Assembly (NCBI GenBank): GCA_020205615.1
Contig: CM035160.1
Location: 11,259,821-11,323,820, forward strand
DNA: 64,000 bases
Source of the DNA: Panax quinquefolius
Lineage: Eukaryota > Streptophyta > Magnoliopsida > Apiales > Araliaceae
Reading direction: 5' to 3'
The notes under the pieces are model-generated. The model was not told where the DNA came from, did not search any database, and saw only the letters and a program-made list of their open reading frames with translations. This document shows, piece by piece, positions 11,700-23,160 of this stretch; position 1 is the first letter of the stretch, and every line of letters starts with the position of its first letter. The translations under genes and the position numbers were made by a program.

Positions 11700-12111
11700 G
11701 TTAATTCGCTCTTATGATCATGTATAAATTATACGTTCAGTTCATGAAAATTTTTAAAATCAGTTTTGGTTCTTAATTATAAGCATATATGTTATTATAT
11801 ACTGCATATATGTTATTATTTACTGCATATATGTTATTTACACAAAAAGTGTTAGATAATTCCTTGTTGCATTCTAATTAACGTTTTACTAGTTTGTTTG
11901 AATATTAATGTATATATTTCAATATTTTTATTATATATGCCTTAATAATTTTATGTTGAGAATAGTTCTGAAGGAAAAATGCTTAGTTTGTTTTAATTTA
12001 TTTTCTCCGTCAATCAATATATATAGAATTATAGATTAATTACTTCATCAATTAAATAACCCAAATTAATATTAATTCTTTTCGATCTCTTGAACAAGAA
12101 TCAATCTCACT

Positions 12112-12161
<50 letters not shown>

Positions 12162-12174
12162 TTTCTGTTTTCAG
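11700..12174 (+). other. Predicted 5' UTR intron of GH3 copy 1
   Basis: Donor AACAG|GTTAAT at 11700 and acceptor TGTTTTCAG|AGC at 12174, matching donor and acceptor at 51049-51512 in copy 2. An (AT)n run at 12114-12160 sits just before the acceptor and is missing in copy 2. The exon resumes at 12175 and reaches the ATG at 12219. Confidence 0.6.
12114..12160. repeat. (AT)n microsatellite in the 5' UTR intron
   Basis: About 47 bp of pure AT, 14 bases before the predicted acceptor. Copy 2 lacks it. It causes the false Ile-Tyr-rich upstream extension of the exon 1 frame, so the start at 12219 is preferred. Confidence 0.95.
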
Positions 12175-12663
12175 AGCTTAACAAATTTCTCATCAAATTA
12201 ATAGCCAACCAGCCAGCCATGAGTAGAAAATTTTCATTGGGCCTCCTCTTCTTGGTATGTTTATGTACAAAAGCAACATTAGCATTATTCCCGTACAAAG
12301 ATCCAAAACTGCCGGTCGAGGCCCGGGTGAAGGATCTGCTAAAAAGGATGACATTGCAAGAAAAAATAGGCCAAATGATGCAGCTTGAACGCATTAATCT
12401 GACTGCAATGATCATGCAGAAATATGGAATTGGCAGTGTACTAAGCGGGGGAGGAAGCCAACCCCGTGTGAATGCTACTGCTGAGGATTGGGTTAAAATG
12501 GTGAATGAATTCCAAAAGGGTGCACTTGCTACCAGGCTAGGGATTCCAATGATTTATGGAATTGATGCGGTGCATGGTAATAACAATGTTTATAAGGCTA
12601 CCATTTTCCCCCATAATGTTGGCCTTGGAGTAACTAGGTAATTTTTATTTATTTATCTATGTT

Positions 12664-12665
<2 letters not shown>

Positions 12666-12727
<62 letters not shown>
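12666..12727. repeat. (AT)n microsatellite in GH3 copy 1 intron 1
   Basis: About 62 bp of AT. Copy 2 has a shorter run at 52013-52052. Confidence 0.95.
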
Positions 12728-12730
<3 letters not shown>

Positions 12731-12882
12731 ATATATTTTTGATATTTTTTTTTAAAATTTGTCATTAATTTAGGGACCCTGATCTTGTGAAAAAAATTGG
12801 TGCTGCAACTGCGCTTGAAGTTAGAGTTGCTGGCATTTCATATGCTTTTGCTCCTTCCATTGCGGTATGAATTTAAATCCAT

Positions 12883-12885
<3 letters not shown>

Positions 12886-12922
<37 letters not shown>
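12886..12922. repeat. (AT)n microsatellite in GH3 copy 1 intron 2
   Basis: About 37 bp, matched by 52231-52274 in copy 2. Confidence 0.95.
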
Positions 12923-12926
<4 letters not shown>

Positions 12927-13899
12927 CAAGATTCAAGGGATTAATCTACATTTAATTGTATAAAAGAGGAATATATAATTAGGTCCCACAAATAATAGGA
13001 TATAATCAATAGGGAGCTAGGGTCAGATATAAGCAACCTTATATATTTAATTGCCTATAATTAATATTGATTAGTTTGCATTTTTAGGTATGTCGAGATC
13101 CAAGATGGGGTCGGTGTTATGAAAGCTATAGCGAAGATCACACTATTGTGCAACAAATGACTGAACATGTGACTGGTTTTAAGGCGATATCCCTGCCGAT
13201 AAACCAAAGGGTTATCCTTACCTTGGTGGAAAGTAAGTCTACTAGCAAAAGTATATATACATATCCTTTTTATCTTAATAGAGTAAACTGGAGTTGCACC
13301 AATTGCGAATCTACATTTTTCTTTATTTTATTTAGAAATATCATTAACAAAAACAAAAAGATGTGCACGTATATATATATACACACTATATGAACTTAAC
13401 TTTTCTCAAACTCTATTTTAAGATTTCTCACGTGAATATCTGTCACCTTGTTGCTTTTGAAGAACAAAGGTTTTGGCTTGTGCAAAACATTATGTGGGTG
13501 ATGGTGGCACAGTAAATGGCATCAATGAAAACAACACAGTGATTGACTGGGAAGGATTGCTAAAAATTCACATACCTGCATACCCGGACTCCATTAGGAA
13601 AGGCGTGGCAACCGTCATGCTGTCGTATTCAAGCTGGAATGGGGTAAAGATGCATGCTAATTATGATCTTGTGACAAAGTACCTCAAGGGCACCCTTGGA
13701 TTCAAGGTACATAACCTTACCAAATTAAACATGTGTATGTATATATATTCACATACATTTAATTTAACTTGTCATCGATAATTAAACAAGATTCAACATT
13801 GTACATCTGATATGATATATCTGACTAATAAATAAGTCAAAACTATAAATTAATTGACACAAATGTACGTGTCAATTTTATGAATTTAGGTATATATAA

Positions 13900-13902
<3 letters not shown>

Positions 13903-13934
<32 letters not shown>
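13903..13934. repeat. (TA)n microsatellite in GH3 copy 1 intron 4
   Basis: The site that, in copy 2, is expanded by two MITEs and further (TA)n. Confidence 0.9.
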
Positions 13935-13935
<1 letters not shown>

Positions 13936-15557
13936 TTGAAAAGATTCGATTTACATTAGTTATATGCATGTACTCGAACAAACAAAAACTAAATTGTGCT
14001 CTATATATTATGATTATTTGCCATAATATTACAGGGTTTTGTCATTTCGGATTATATGGCCCTCGACAAACTAACCACGCCTATTCATGCAAACTACTTA
14101 TATTCCGTCGAAGCTTCAATTCATGCTGGCCTTGATATGGTTAGTACGTACTTTGCAGTAATATATTTTATATATAATTTAATTTCTAGTTAATGCATAA
14201 TTTAGATATTTCCGACAAGTACTCGTATATTTGTACGTTTTTCTTTTAGGTCATGGTTCCTTACAACTATACTGAATTCTCCGACACTTTGACTTCTCTA
14301 GTGAAGAAGAATGTTATTCCCATGAGTCGCATTGATGATGCTGTCAGGAGGATTTTAAGAGTCAAGTTCATCGCAGGTGTCTTTGAAAATCCCATGGCTG
14401 ATCTTAGCTTTGCCAATCAACTAGGTAGCAAGGTTAGCTAATTAGACTCTTCTGTTATTTAATTGTTGTATAATTATTTGTAACAATATCGTCCTTCAAT
14501 TTTCATTACCATCAAAATCCACAATTAATCCATACAAATTTAATTTATTTGCTCAAAGTGGAGTTTATTATAAACAAGTTATGTTTGACAACTCAATTCC
14601 AAGTTTTGGGACTAAGTTTCAATTCTATAGAATTAAAAATGTTCTTTGAGTTCTAATTCTAAAGTTAATTCTAAATGTATCTAAAGGATGATATCATCAC
14701 AACATTACAAATAGAGGATGATAATGGTTATGAATCTTCCAATGATATAAAATGGCTTAATAATGCATGCATGCAATACTTGAATTGAGTTATTCTTATA
14801 ACAAAGTAAGCCTATATTAAATTAATTAATTAATTATTATTTTTTCCCTAACAAATGAACAGGAAAATTTAGAATTGGCAAGGGAAGCCGTGAGGAGATC
14901 TTTAGTTCTTTTAAAGAATGGAAAAACCCCATCTACCCCATTGCTTCCTCTCCCTAAAAAGGCAAACAAAATTCTAAGAATTTTAACACATGCCAATGAT
15001 TTGGGCCTACAATGTGGCGGTTGGACCATAACTTTGTCGAGGCGGTGCATGCAACAACATGACCAATTTAACCACCATCCTAGATGCCATAAAATCTACC
15101 ATCGACCCGACCACAAAACTTGTCCATCATCGCAATCCCCACCCACACTTGATCAAGTCCAACAAATTTGATTACGCCATTGTTGTTGTTAGTGAGCCTC
15201 CATACGCCGAAACTGGAGGAGACAATTTGAACCTAACATTTCCTGCACATGGAATTCACATAATTAAGAATGTTTGTGAGAATGTGAAATGTGTTGCTGT
15301 CCTAGTGGCGGGCAGGCCTCTTGTGGTCGAGCCATAACTTCAGTATATGGATGCTTTTGTGGTCGCTGGGCAACCTGGATAATGGGCCAAGGCGTGGATC
15401 GATGTTTTATTTGGGGATTATGGTTTCTGGGAAAACTTGCTCTCGACGTGGTTCAAGAGAGTAGATCGACTTCCTATGAATGTTGGGGATTTACAATATG
15501 ATCCATTGTTTCCATTCTTGGTTTGAATTTGAAACCAAGGCTTTTGCTAGTAGCTAG

Positions 15558-15591
15558 TTAGACTATTTTTGGTCCCCTCCCCTTAATTCTG

Positions 15592-15649
<58 letters not shown>

Positions 15650-15733
15650 TTATGTCCGTGCCTCCAACACTATATGGACGGTAGAATTTATACCAAATTT
15701 TGGACGGTGAAAATTCAAAATCAGTTATATTTT

Positions 15734-15765
<32 letters not shown>
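15558..15765. other. GH3 copy 1 3' flank with (AT)n runs
   Basis: Probable 3' UTR and flank. Contains (AT)n at 15594-15646 and 15737-15766. The second run abuts the start of an LTR. Copy 2 matches at 55259-55496. No further gene. Confidence 0.75.
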
Positions 15766-15768
<3 letters not shown>

Positions 15769-16564
15769 ACCCCAACTTTTTATGAATAAATATTTAATTT
15801 TTTCTAAATGTTATTTTGAATAATAAGTTGTGGATTTGATATAATGTTATAATTGTGGGTAATATTTATAAATTTTTCAAATTAAGCAAGTTGTCATAAA
15901 ATATTCGTTTGGTCAGAGAATATTCGTTTTATCGAGGAATATTCGTACGATGACAGAATCATTGGTGGACCCCACAACGGAATTAATATCAAATTTAGAA
16001 AGAGACAGAAATAACCTTTTTATAAAAATAACGGTGACATTTTTACCGTTAAACTATTGAAATACCTGGTGATAAAAGTACAGTAATACGCGTGGTTGCA
16101 CAGTAGCACACGATATTGTATATTATCTTTGATTAGTGATGCTTACTTAAGAAGTCATTCAGTTTTATTCAATAATTGTCACTGTAGTTGTTGCATAGTA
16201 TCTCATATTATTGATTCAATTATTGTCACAGTATCATCTGCACAATATTTTATATTATTAAATCAATAATTGAGACGTCACATTTATTCATATATATTAT
16301 TATTTGTATTATTGACAATGTTTAGAAAGTTCTGTCGAGGAAAGAGATTAGGTTATCTAATTGCGCGCCAATAAGAAGAAATCCTTATCGAAAAACCTTT
16401 TCTTTCTTGGGAATGATCTGGTTGTTAATATTGTGAGTTATAATATTAATGATGGATAATTTGAAATATTAAAAATGTGTTTTTTGAAGTCAAGTGATTT
16501 GTGATAAATAAATGATTTTGTCATGAAGTATTTGTTGTAAATTTGGCTTATTATATGAACCCCT
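15766..16564 (+). mobile_element. 5' third of a Ty3/gypsy LTR, plus strand
   Basis: Starts TAAGACCCCAACTTTTTATGA (the initial TG is lost in the TA run) and follows the LTR consensus for about 800 bp, through the TGTTTAGAAAGTTCTGTCGA island. It then meets the 3' end of an opposite-strand LTR at 16565. The same structure is at 55497-56285, so it predates the duplication. Confidence 0.8.
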
Positions 16565-19013
16565 TGTGACGCCTCCAAAATAGGTATACATCACCCATTC
16601 TGAGTCGCCAAATATATGGTACAGAATACAAATACAAACTAATTATACAACTGTCGTGTAACATAAGCTGAGAGTTTTTAACACGTATATTGTCTCCTAG
16701 ACAATATCCAAACTTAAATGAAGGCCTCATTAGAAATGTTATTACACTATTTTACAGAATAGCGATGACTACTAAAGCAACCATCTGGATCGTCACTCCG
16801 TTCCCAGACTAGTCACAGCTATATTCTCATTTCCTGAATAAAATAATGAAAGCAAATGGTGAGCTCAACTAGCCCAGTAAAGAATATTATGACTAAGATA
16901 ATGTAAAATAAATTATTGTTAGTCTTCAACAGTGTTATACTGATAGAATACAATAAATAACAAGTTTAACTGCAGCAGAACAAATAATCCATTAGAAGAG
17001 TCAAGTACATCATGATTTCTACTATCTTCTATGATTTAAAAGTTTATCATCAATTTTATCGCTGAGACTCAGCTCAATAAATAATCCACATCACGGAATT
17101 ATCTATGCACTACGGGCCAAGGATACTTGTTATTATCACCAATGGTCATGATCATGCCAACAACTGTCCATCAATGCACTAGAGGCCAATGATGACTTTT
17201 ATCACATCATTTGTAACACAACATGTCATGATTATACCGATACATAATTCTTGATCATAATCATACCAATCAACAATCCATATATGCACTACGTGCCAAA
17301 GATGACTTTCATCACAATATAAGTATGAGGATGATGACAATGATATAAGAATTCAATCAAATGAGATCAAGGATAAATATTAAAATTTTAAAATTCAATT
17401 TATCAAGAGTTTAAGAATGTCCAAATTGTCAACATGATAACTGTTTTGTGGAGTAAAATTCAAGAATAATATTCATGTAAAAATAATTCGGACAGAAAAG
17501 AAATCAATTTTTGTCATGAATAGTACACGGGTTAATAGTACTTGAGTGAATAGTACCCCGTGAATAGTATCCCGACATGAAAAGATTAAAGCTTTATAAG
17601 AATGTTCTGAAAAATATTTATGTGAAACGATACTAGATAAAGCGCAAATTTCAAGGATATTCTGCTAATTTCAAGAATTATAGAAGCAATACTTACCATA
17701 GTAAAGTTTAAATTTAGGAATATGAAATGAAATAATATCTCTTCCATAATATGGAGTATGAAAGAAAATAATATTTCTTACCAGTATTGAAATAAAATAA
17801 TATCTTTTACCTTAGTAGAAACTGGATTTGACTGGAATATCAGATATTATTCTGAGAAAATATTACACAAAAAGCTACACTCAAAGTATCCTTATACTCA
17901 AGAAAAATACTCACAACACTATAGAATAAGAATTTTTGATATTGAAGGTGTGTTTTAGGAAGGATGGGTTACCCCTATTTATAGTGCAACGGAGGGAGAA
18001 AAAACAAAGCACTCTCTTTACCTTTCTGCCCAATTCTCCTCCGCCTAACATTTTTTCTTTTCCTACATGCCTAACTCTTCTCTTTTTCAATAGTTGGGCG
18101 CACAATTTGGCAAATTTGTTTGCAGGAGAAATTGCCCACCAAACATCACTTTTATCACACACACACATTTATATATATATATATATATATATAATACCTT
18201 TATTTAAACAATTATTGTATATTTAAATGAATATTTTATAGGAGAAAATAATTGCCAAAGTTTCAACAAATTCTTTTATTTATATCAAAATTGAACCAAT
18301 ATCCACCACATAATAATTATTCATAAATAATATTATAAGCTCACAATATTAACAACCAGATCATTCCCAAGAAAGAGGGGGCTTTCCGATAAGGATTTAT
18401 CCTTATTGCGCGTAATTATATAATCTAACCCTTTTCCTCTACAGAATTTTCTAGACATTGTCAATAATACTAACTAATAATATGAATAATTATGTCGTGC
18501 CAATTATTGATTTAATAATATAAAATATTGTGCAGATGATACCGTGACAATAATTGAATCAATAATATGATATATTGTGCAACAATTACTGTGGAAATTA
18601 TTGAATAAAAATGAGTGACTTTTCACGTAAGCATCAATAAGCAAAGATATTGTACAATACCGTGTGCTACTATTCAACCACGCGATATTACTATACTTTT
18701 ATCACCGGGCATTTCAACAGTTAACGGTAAAACTTTTGCAGTTATTTTTTATAAAAAGTTATTTCGCGTTTTCTAATTCCGAAGCGATGAATTTCATTGT
18801 AAGGGGTCCACCAATGATTGTGCCATCGTACGAATATTCCCTGATAAAATGAATATTTCCCAACCAAACGAATATTTTATAACAACTTGCTTACATTGCA
18901 AAATTTATAGATATTACCCACAACTTTAACATTATATCAAATCCACACCATAATATTCAAAAATAATATTTAGAGAAAAAATAATCTTTATTCATAAAAT
19001 TTAGGTCCTTACA
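16565..19013 (-). mobile_element. Ty3/gypsy 3' LTR, minus strand (2449 bp)
   Basis: TGTGACGCC on the plus strand at 16565 is the LTR's 3' end. Its 5' start (TGTAAGGACC on minus) is at 19013, immediately after a purine-rich tract and a pol tail, so this is a 3' LTR. ATCCA at 16706-16710 is the empty target of the solo LTR found in copy 2. The duplication with copy 2 extends to about 17253 within this LTR. Ends match the chromovirus LTRs elsewhere in the window. Confidence 0.88.
17975..17984 (-). promoter_or_regulatory. LTR TATA-like box
   Basis: CTATAAATAG on the minus strand, at the position seen in the sister LTRs. Confidence 0.5.
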
Positions 19014-19336
19014 ATCTCCCTTTCTTATGAAATTTCGTCCTCAAAATTGGTGTACGTACCTAGTATGTCGAATATGTGAGTATACCTTGATTTCATTTCA
19101 GATTCTAACTCCCAGGTCATTTCTTCAACATTGTGGTTTCTTCACAAAACTTTGACTTGAGGTATAACCTTGGAGCGTAGAATATGTTCCTTCTTTTCAA
19201 GATTTTAACAGGTACCTCTTCATACGTTAAATCTTCCGCTATCTCATCTGGTTCTAACTCAATAATGTGGTTCGGATCTTCCACATATTTATGTAACATA
19301 GATATGTGAAAAATGTTATAAACACGAGATATACTT
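19014..19336 (-). pseudogene. Pol C-terminus (integrase tail) and polypurine tract
   Basis: Minus-strand frame with SRVYNIFHISMLHKYV, then DLTYEEVPVKIL, the conserved end of plant chromovirus integrase where a chromodomain-like tail usually follows. Between it and the LTR lies GAGGACGAAATTTCATAAG followed by a purine run (AAAGGGAG), the plus-strand priming tract. It is cut at 19336 by an unrelated LTR end. Only about 90 codons remain. Confidence 0.85.
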
Positions 19337-20900
19337 TGTGACACCCCCGAAACCAGGTCCTCTGACCCTGGTTCAGTCATCATGATAAACTATAAACATC
19401 TACCTTTAAACAACATACAATAACTAAAATGCGGAATATAATAAACGTACGTCGTTCATTCAAAAGTGTTACTAGTCCCAAGATTCGATAACCTTAATAC
19501 AATCTTACAAACATACCATAAAATAATCATTAGGGGATCATATTACATAACATTAATTTAAACTAGGCATAAAGTAAAGTTTGCTCCTCACAACTATACT
19601 ACATCTTTCCTTTACCCTTGTCCTTCCCTGAGGTCTTGGGCTTAACTGCAATATAATTCAAGATATAGCAAGGATGAGCAACAAGTTTGCTCAGCAAGTT
19701 TAAATGCAACAATAAGGATATATCATGATGAATGGAAAATATCTGACAATAAATTCAACAATATGAATATATGAAGGATTCAACAATATGAATATTAGAA
19801 GCAAAGATAATGATTGCTTTTAGAATAACTGATAGTCAAGTAGACTTTGAACTATAAAACTCCAACGGAATCAATAACTGATCATTGACCCTTTGGTTCT
19901 TGGGCTACGTATAAAGTACTTGAGGGATCACCCGCATACACCATGTATATGCATAATATTTAAATCTGCTCTTTGTATCTTAGTTTAGATACCTGGGGTA
20001 CTCCTCTATCATAAAAAGGGGTGTTCTTTCAGTCTAAGAATCCTTACCATCAATTGGTTTGGATAGCTTTTATAAAACTTCATACACTTTGTCTGACTGA
20101 ACAAAGGTTCAGACTCTATCTGACACAGTTAAGGAATTATAGAACTTTAAATGATGTACAAGTACAAGACTGTATGAACTCGTGTGCACTAAGTGCGAAT
20201 ATCAATAATATCGATGTGGAATAATTGTAAGGTAATTAAACCACTTAATAGCATTCTTGGAATTAATTCTAGCTTTAATTAACTTGCGTTAAAACGACCT
20301 AACATTAACAAGTCGGTCTTTCCAATTAGTATGTGTAAACTAATATGAGTCTATACTTACAAGAATCCAATAATCACATAACATGCTTCTATACATGTAT
20401 TATTACATTACCCGATTAGTTTCTAACACACTATGTCATAGTTGAAATCACTATTGACTTTAACGTTGTAAACACTAATTCATCATAGAATTCTTTCAAT
20501 AAAATGCTTATTATCACATGAATACTATACTGGACAAGTATTACAGATTAAAGTAACCATATATGCATGCATCAGCTCTCAATTTATTAATAGAACTCAG
20601 ACCCTAATGCAGACTGGCGTGGCCACCATGCAAAACGCATATGATAGTATGTGGATAACCAAGTTTGACCTTACATTCTATCTTTAACATAGGTCATTAT
20701 CCATTCTCATTAAATCAATACTTTAAAGTGTTCTATTCACAATTTTCTTACGTTTGATCGTTAAACACATACTATATGATTCATAAGTCTCAACAACACA
20801 TGCTTGCATGTAGTTCATGTACACATAGCTAAAACAGTCTCTTATTTGCATTTTTCTTTTTAATCCATGCTTGACTACAACATACCCTCCTCAACAATGT
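19337..20900 (-). mobile_element. LTR of a second family (B-type), partial
   Basis: Begins TGTGACACCCCCGAAACC at 19337, the inverted 3' end of an LTR distinct from the GGGGGCGTCACA family. The body shares blocks with 26218-28740 and 43411-45696 (the GGATGAGCAA block and the CTTGAGGGATCACCC-like block). The right limit near 20900 is where homology to the A-type LTR resumes and is approximate. No coding frames of note. Confidence 0.6.
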
Positions 20901-21614
20901 AAACGAACATATTGGTCACCGAGCAATCCATTATAAAAGTCAAATAGACCATAAAGTCTATTATCTTCTCCATGTTAAAAGTACACCAACAATGTTTTTA
21001 TCCCTGTAACATCAATCAAAAATTCATGTCAACAAACCTGTGAATAACTCATAATCATAATTGTGGTTCTAATTCCTCTTCGCAACCAGGACGAAGATAA
21101 TTTTCATCACATGTTTTTACCTGAAACATCAAAGATCATGGTTATACCAAATCACAGTTCATGTTCATAATTATACTAATAAATTCATCTTTGCACTACG
21201 GGCCAAAGATATTTATCTTTGCACTACAGGCCAAAGATATTCAACAATAGGTCATCTTTGCACTACGGGCCAAAGATATTCAACAACAGGTCATCTTTGC
21301 ACTACGGGCCAAAGATATTCAACATTAGGTCATCTTTGCACTACTGGCCAAAGATATTAATATCTCAAAAAAATATATAATCATTTCAAAATTTATATAA
21401 ACAATAATTATAATCATGTTGATCAATTCACCTTTGCACTTAAGCTAAAGATATTCATTTGTAAATTTAATAGTCATGATCATACCAGTCAACAATTCAA
21501 CTTTACACTACTGGCCAAAGAGAATCCATAGTACCGATCATACCAATAATCTACCCATTTTTACACTCAAGTCAAAGAGAAATTTTATCACCAGGATTAT
21601 AAAAATGTTATATA
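20901..21614 (-). mobile_element. A-type LTR, distal part, interrupted
   Basis: Matches the 3' portion of the A-type LTR (GGATTGCTCGG..., then a 38-bp minisatellite). Continues at 23161 after a 1546-bp insertion. The true 3' end of the LTR is missing on the left. Confidence 0.75.
21185..21360. repeat. 38-bp LTR minisatellite
   Basis: Units of about 38 bp around CATCTTTGCACTACGGGCCA followed by AAGATATTCAACAA, four or five copies. The same unit recurs, in either orientation, in the other A-type LTRs (33735-34080, 39420-39765, 42125-42310, 61960-62145). Confidence 0.85.
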
Positions 21615-22705
21615 TGTTAGAGTTTATGCCCTAGAGGCCCATTATTTGATATAATTGCTTGACATTTTGATATTATATTTGATTGAATAAATGAATGATT
21701 TTATTATGGTTTTATTTACTGCGTTATATAAATAGTAACATAATAAAATTCCTTAGAATAATGATACAAATTATATAGTTTCAAGTATGTGACTTAAACA
21801 TGAGATTATATAATTACAATTAGTATCATTGCTCTTGAATGTTCCTAGTTGAGTATAATTGTTGATAGGACAATAATGATGCATTGAGACTAGTATGTGG
21901 ATTGACTGATGACCAAATCTCATTGGTCATAAATATATGAGATATTAAGTCAATGCATAGGTACGTATTAGAGAACGATGTCTTTGCACGGACCATACAT
22001 GAGAATTCTATGTGGAGCATTATGCGAAGTGTCATTAGCGATTCTCATAGTGACAATGATGTAATGGTCCTCCGACCTGAAATCACTATATTACTACATG
22101 ATAATTTATGTACTTTGATATCATCAAAGGTCACCTTTAATAGGGTGGACTATAAAGGTGATTATTGGGTACATCATGAATCGTGTGAGAAATATGAGTT
22201 ATCTAGATGAAATTTAACTCTCCTATATATTAGGGGTGATATCCATAGGCCTCTTAATTGAGTAGGACTATGAAATACATGACCATGCTCAAATAGTAAT
22301 TTGTTTCATATAGTCTACTCATTGATCAAGAAAACTTAGATTAAATTATGAAGGGTATGACACATTCCATGAATCGAGTTTAATCTAAGATATCAAGGTT
22401 AAAAGGATTAAATTACATTGAAACATTGGTCACAAAAAGGTTGCATCGAATCATCGATCTTATTATTACTTGGGTAGCAGTGATGCATTACTAGATGCAT
22501 TTCATTTTATAATTTTATAATATGATTTTAAAATTATTGCCAACGTAATAATAACCTATAGGGTCACACACAAAGAATGTAATTAAAAGGGAATTAATTT
22601 AATTTGTAAAGATTTAAATATGTCAATATGTTTGATAGAATTTAAATTACGAATTTAAATAGGATAATTTATATATTGGTATATTAATTAAGTAAGACCT
22701 AATTA

Positions 22706-22756
<51 letters not shown>

Positions 22757-23160
22757 GATTTTATTTTAATTAGATTAGGGTTTTGATTAATTCCTATTAA
22801 CTACTATATATATGATATATAACATCCATTTTAGGTAACGAATCATAACCTAAAACCCTAGCCGCTCTTAGAGAGAGACTAGAGAGAAATTTCAAAAATC
22901 CATTCTTTTGGTGGCTAGTACCGCAACTCCCTTCAATTGCAGAATCGTGCGACGATTCGTGAGCGTTTGTGTGGATACCATAGAGAAGTTGTTCGGTTGG
23001 ATTGTGTTGGAGATTCGAAGCGGTTTCAGAGTATTCTATAATCGGTATAAATTCTAAACCTCTGAATTAAATTTGTTTCGCATGGATCTTGTGTTGGGTT
23101 TCAAAAATTGCTTAATAAATTTTTATATTCCGCTGTGCGTTTCTTTGCCGAAACCTTACA
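21615..23160 (+). mobile_element. Solo LTR of copia-type element (1546 bp)
   Basis: Runs from TGTTAGAGTTTATGCCC at 21615 to GCCGAAACCTTACA at 23160, TG...CA ends, flanked by ATATA on each side (21610-21614 and 23161-23165), a 5-bp target duplication. Removing it joins the A-type LTR seamlessly, as seen by comparison with 41860-41900. It has no primer site or polypurine tract on either side, so it is a solo LTR. Contains an (AT)n run at 22709-22753. The copia assignment rests on the TGTTAG start and length and is less sure than the boundaries. Confidence 0.85.

Larger units (their letters stand above)
12219..15557 (+). pseudogene. GH3 beta-glucosidase/exo-beta-glucanase, copy 1, broken
   Basis: Plant family 3 glycoside hydrolase, secreted, of the barley ExoI-like group that trims beta-glucans and oligoglucosides in the wall. 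Exons: 12219-12637, 12774-12864, 13088-13232, 13463-13706, 14035-14139, 14250-14432, 14863-15557. ATG 12219 starts a hydrophobic signal peptide ([16 protein letters not shown]). Family landmarks in order: [14 protein letters not shown] helix, [55 protein letters not shown] with the nucleophile Asp, QCGGWTIT, and PPYAE of the acid/base loop. Breaks: exon 3 is one base shorter than copy 2 (145 v 146 bp), shifting frame near 13183; exon 7 shifts after WTIT; TAA at 15335-15337; more shifts beyond. The nucleophile Asp is kept but the following residues read YMALD where copy 2 has SQGID. Not translatable as written. Confidence 0.88.

Noticed and set aside
12090..12218. Upstream extension of GH3 exon 1 with an Ile-Tyr run
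   Set aside because: It translates the (AT)n microsatellite of a predicted 5' UTR intron. Copy 2 lacks it, and the signal peptide starts at 12219.
17936..18226. Open frames on both strands around 18 kb
   Set aside because: They lie in the LTR leader region after the TATA-like box and end in a TA microsatellite. No family resemblance.
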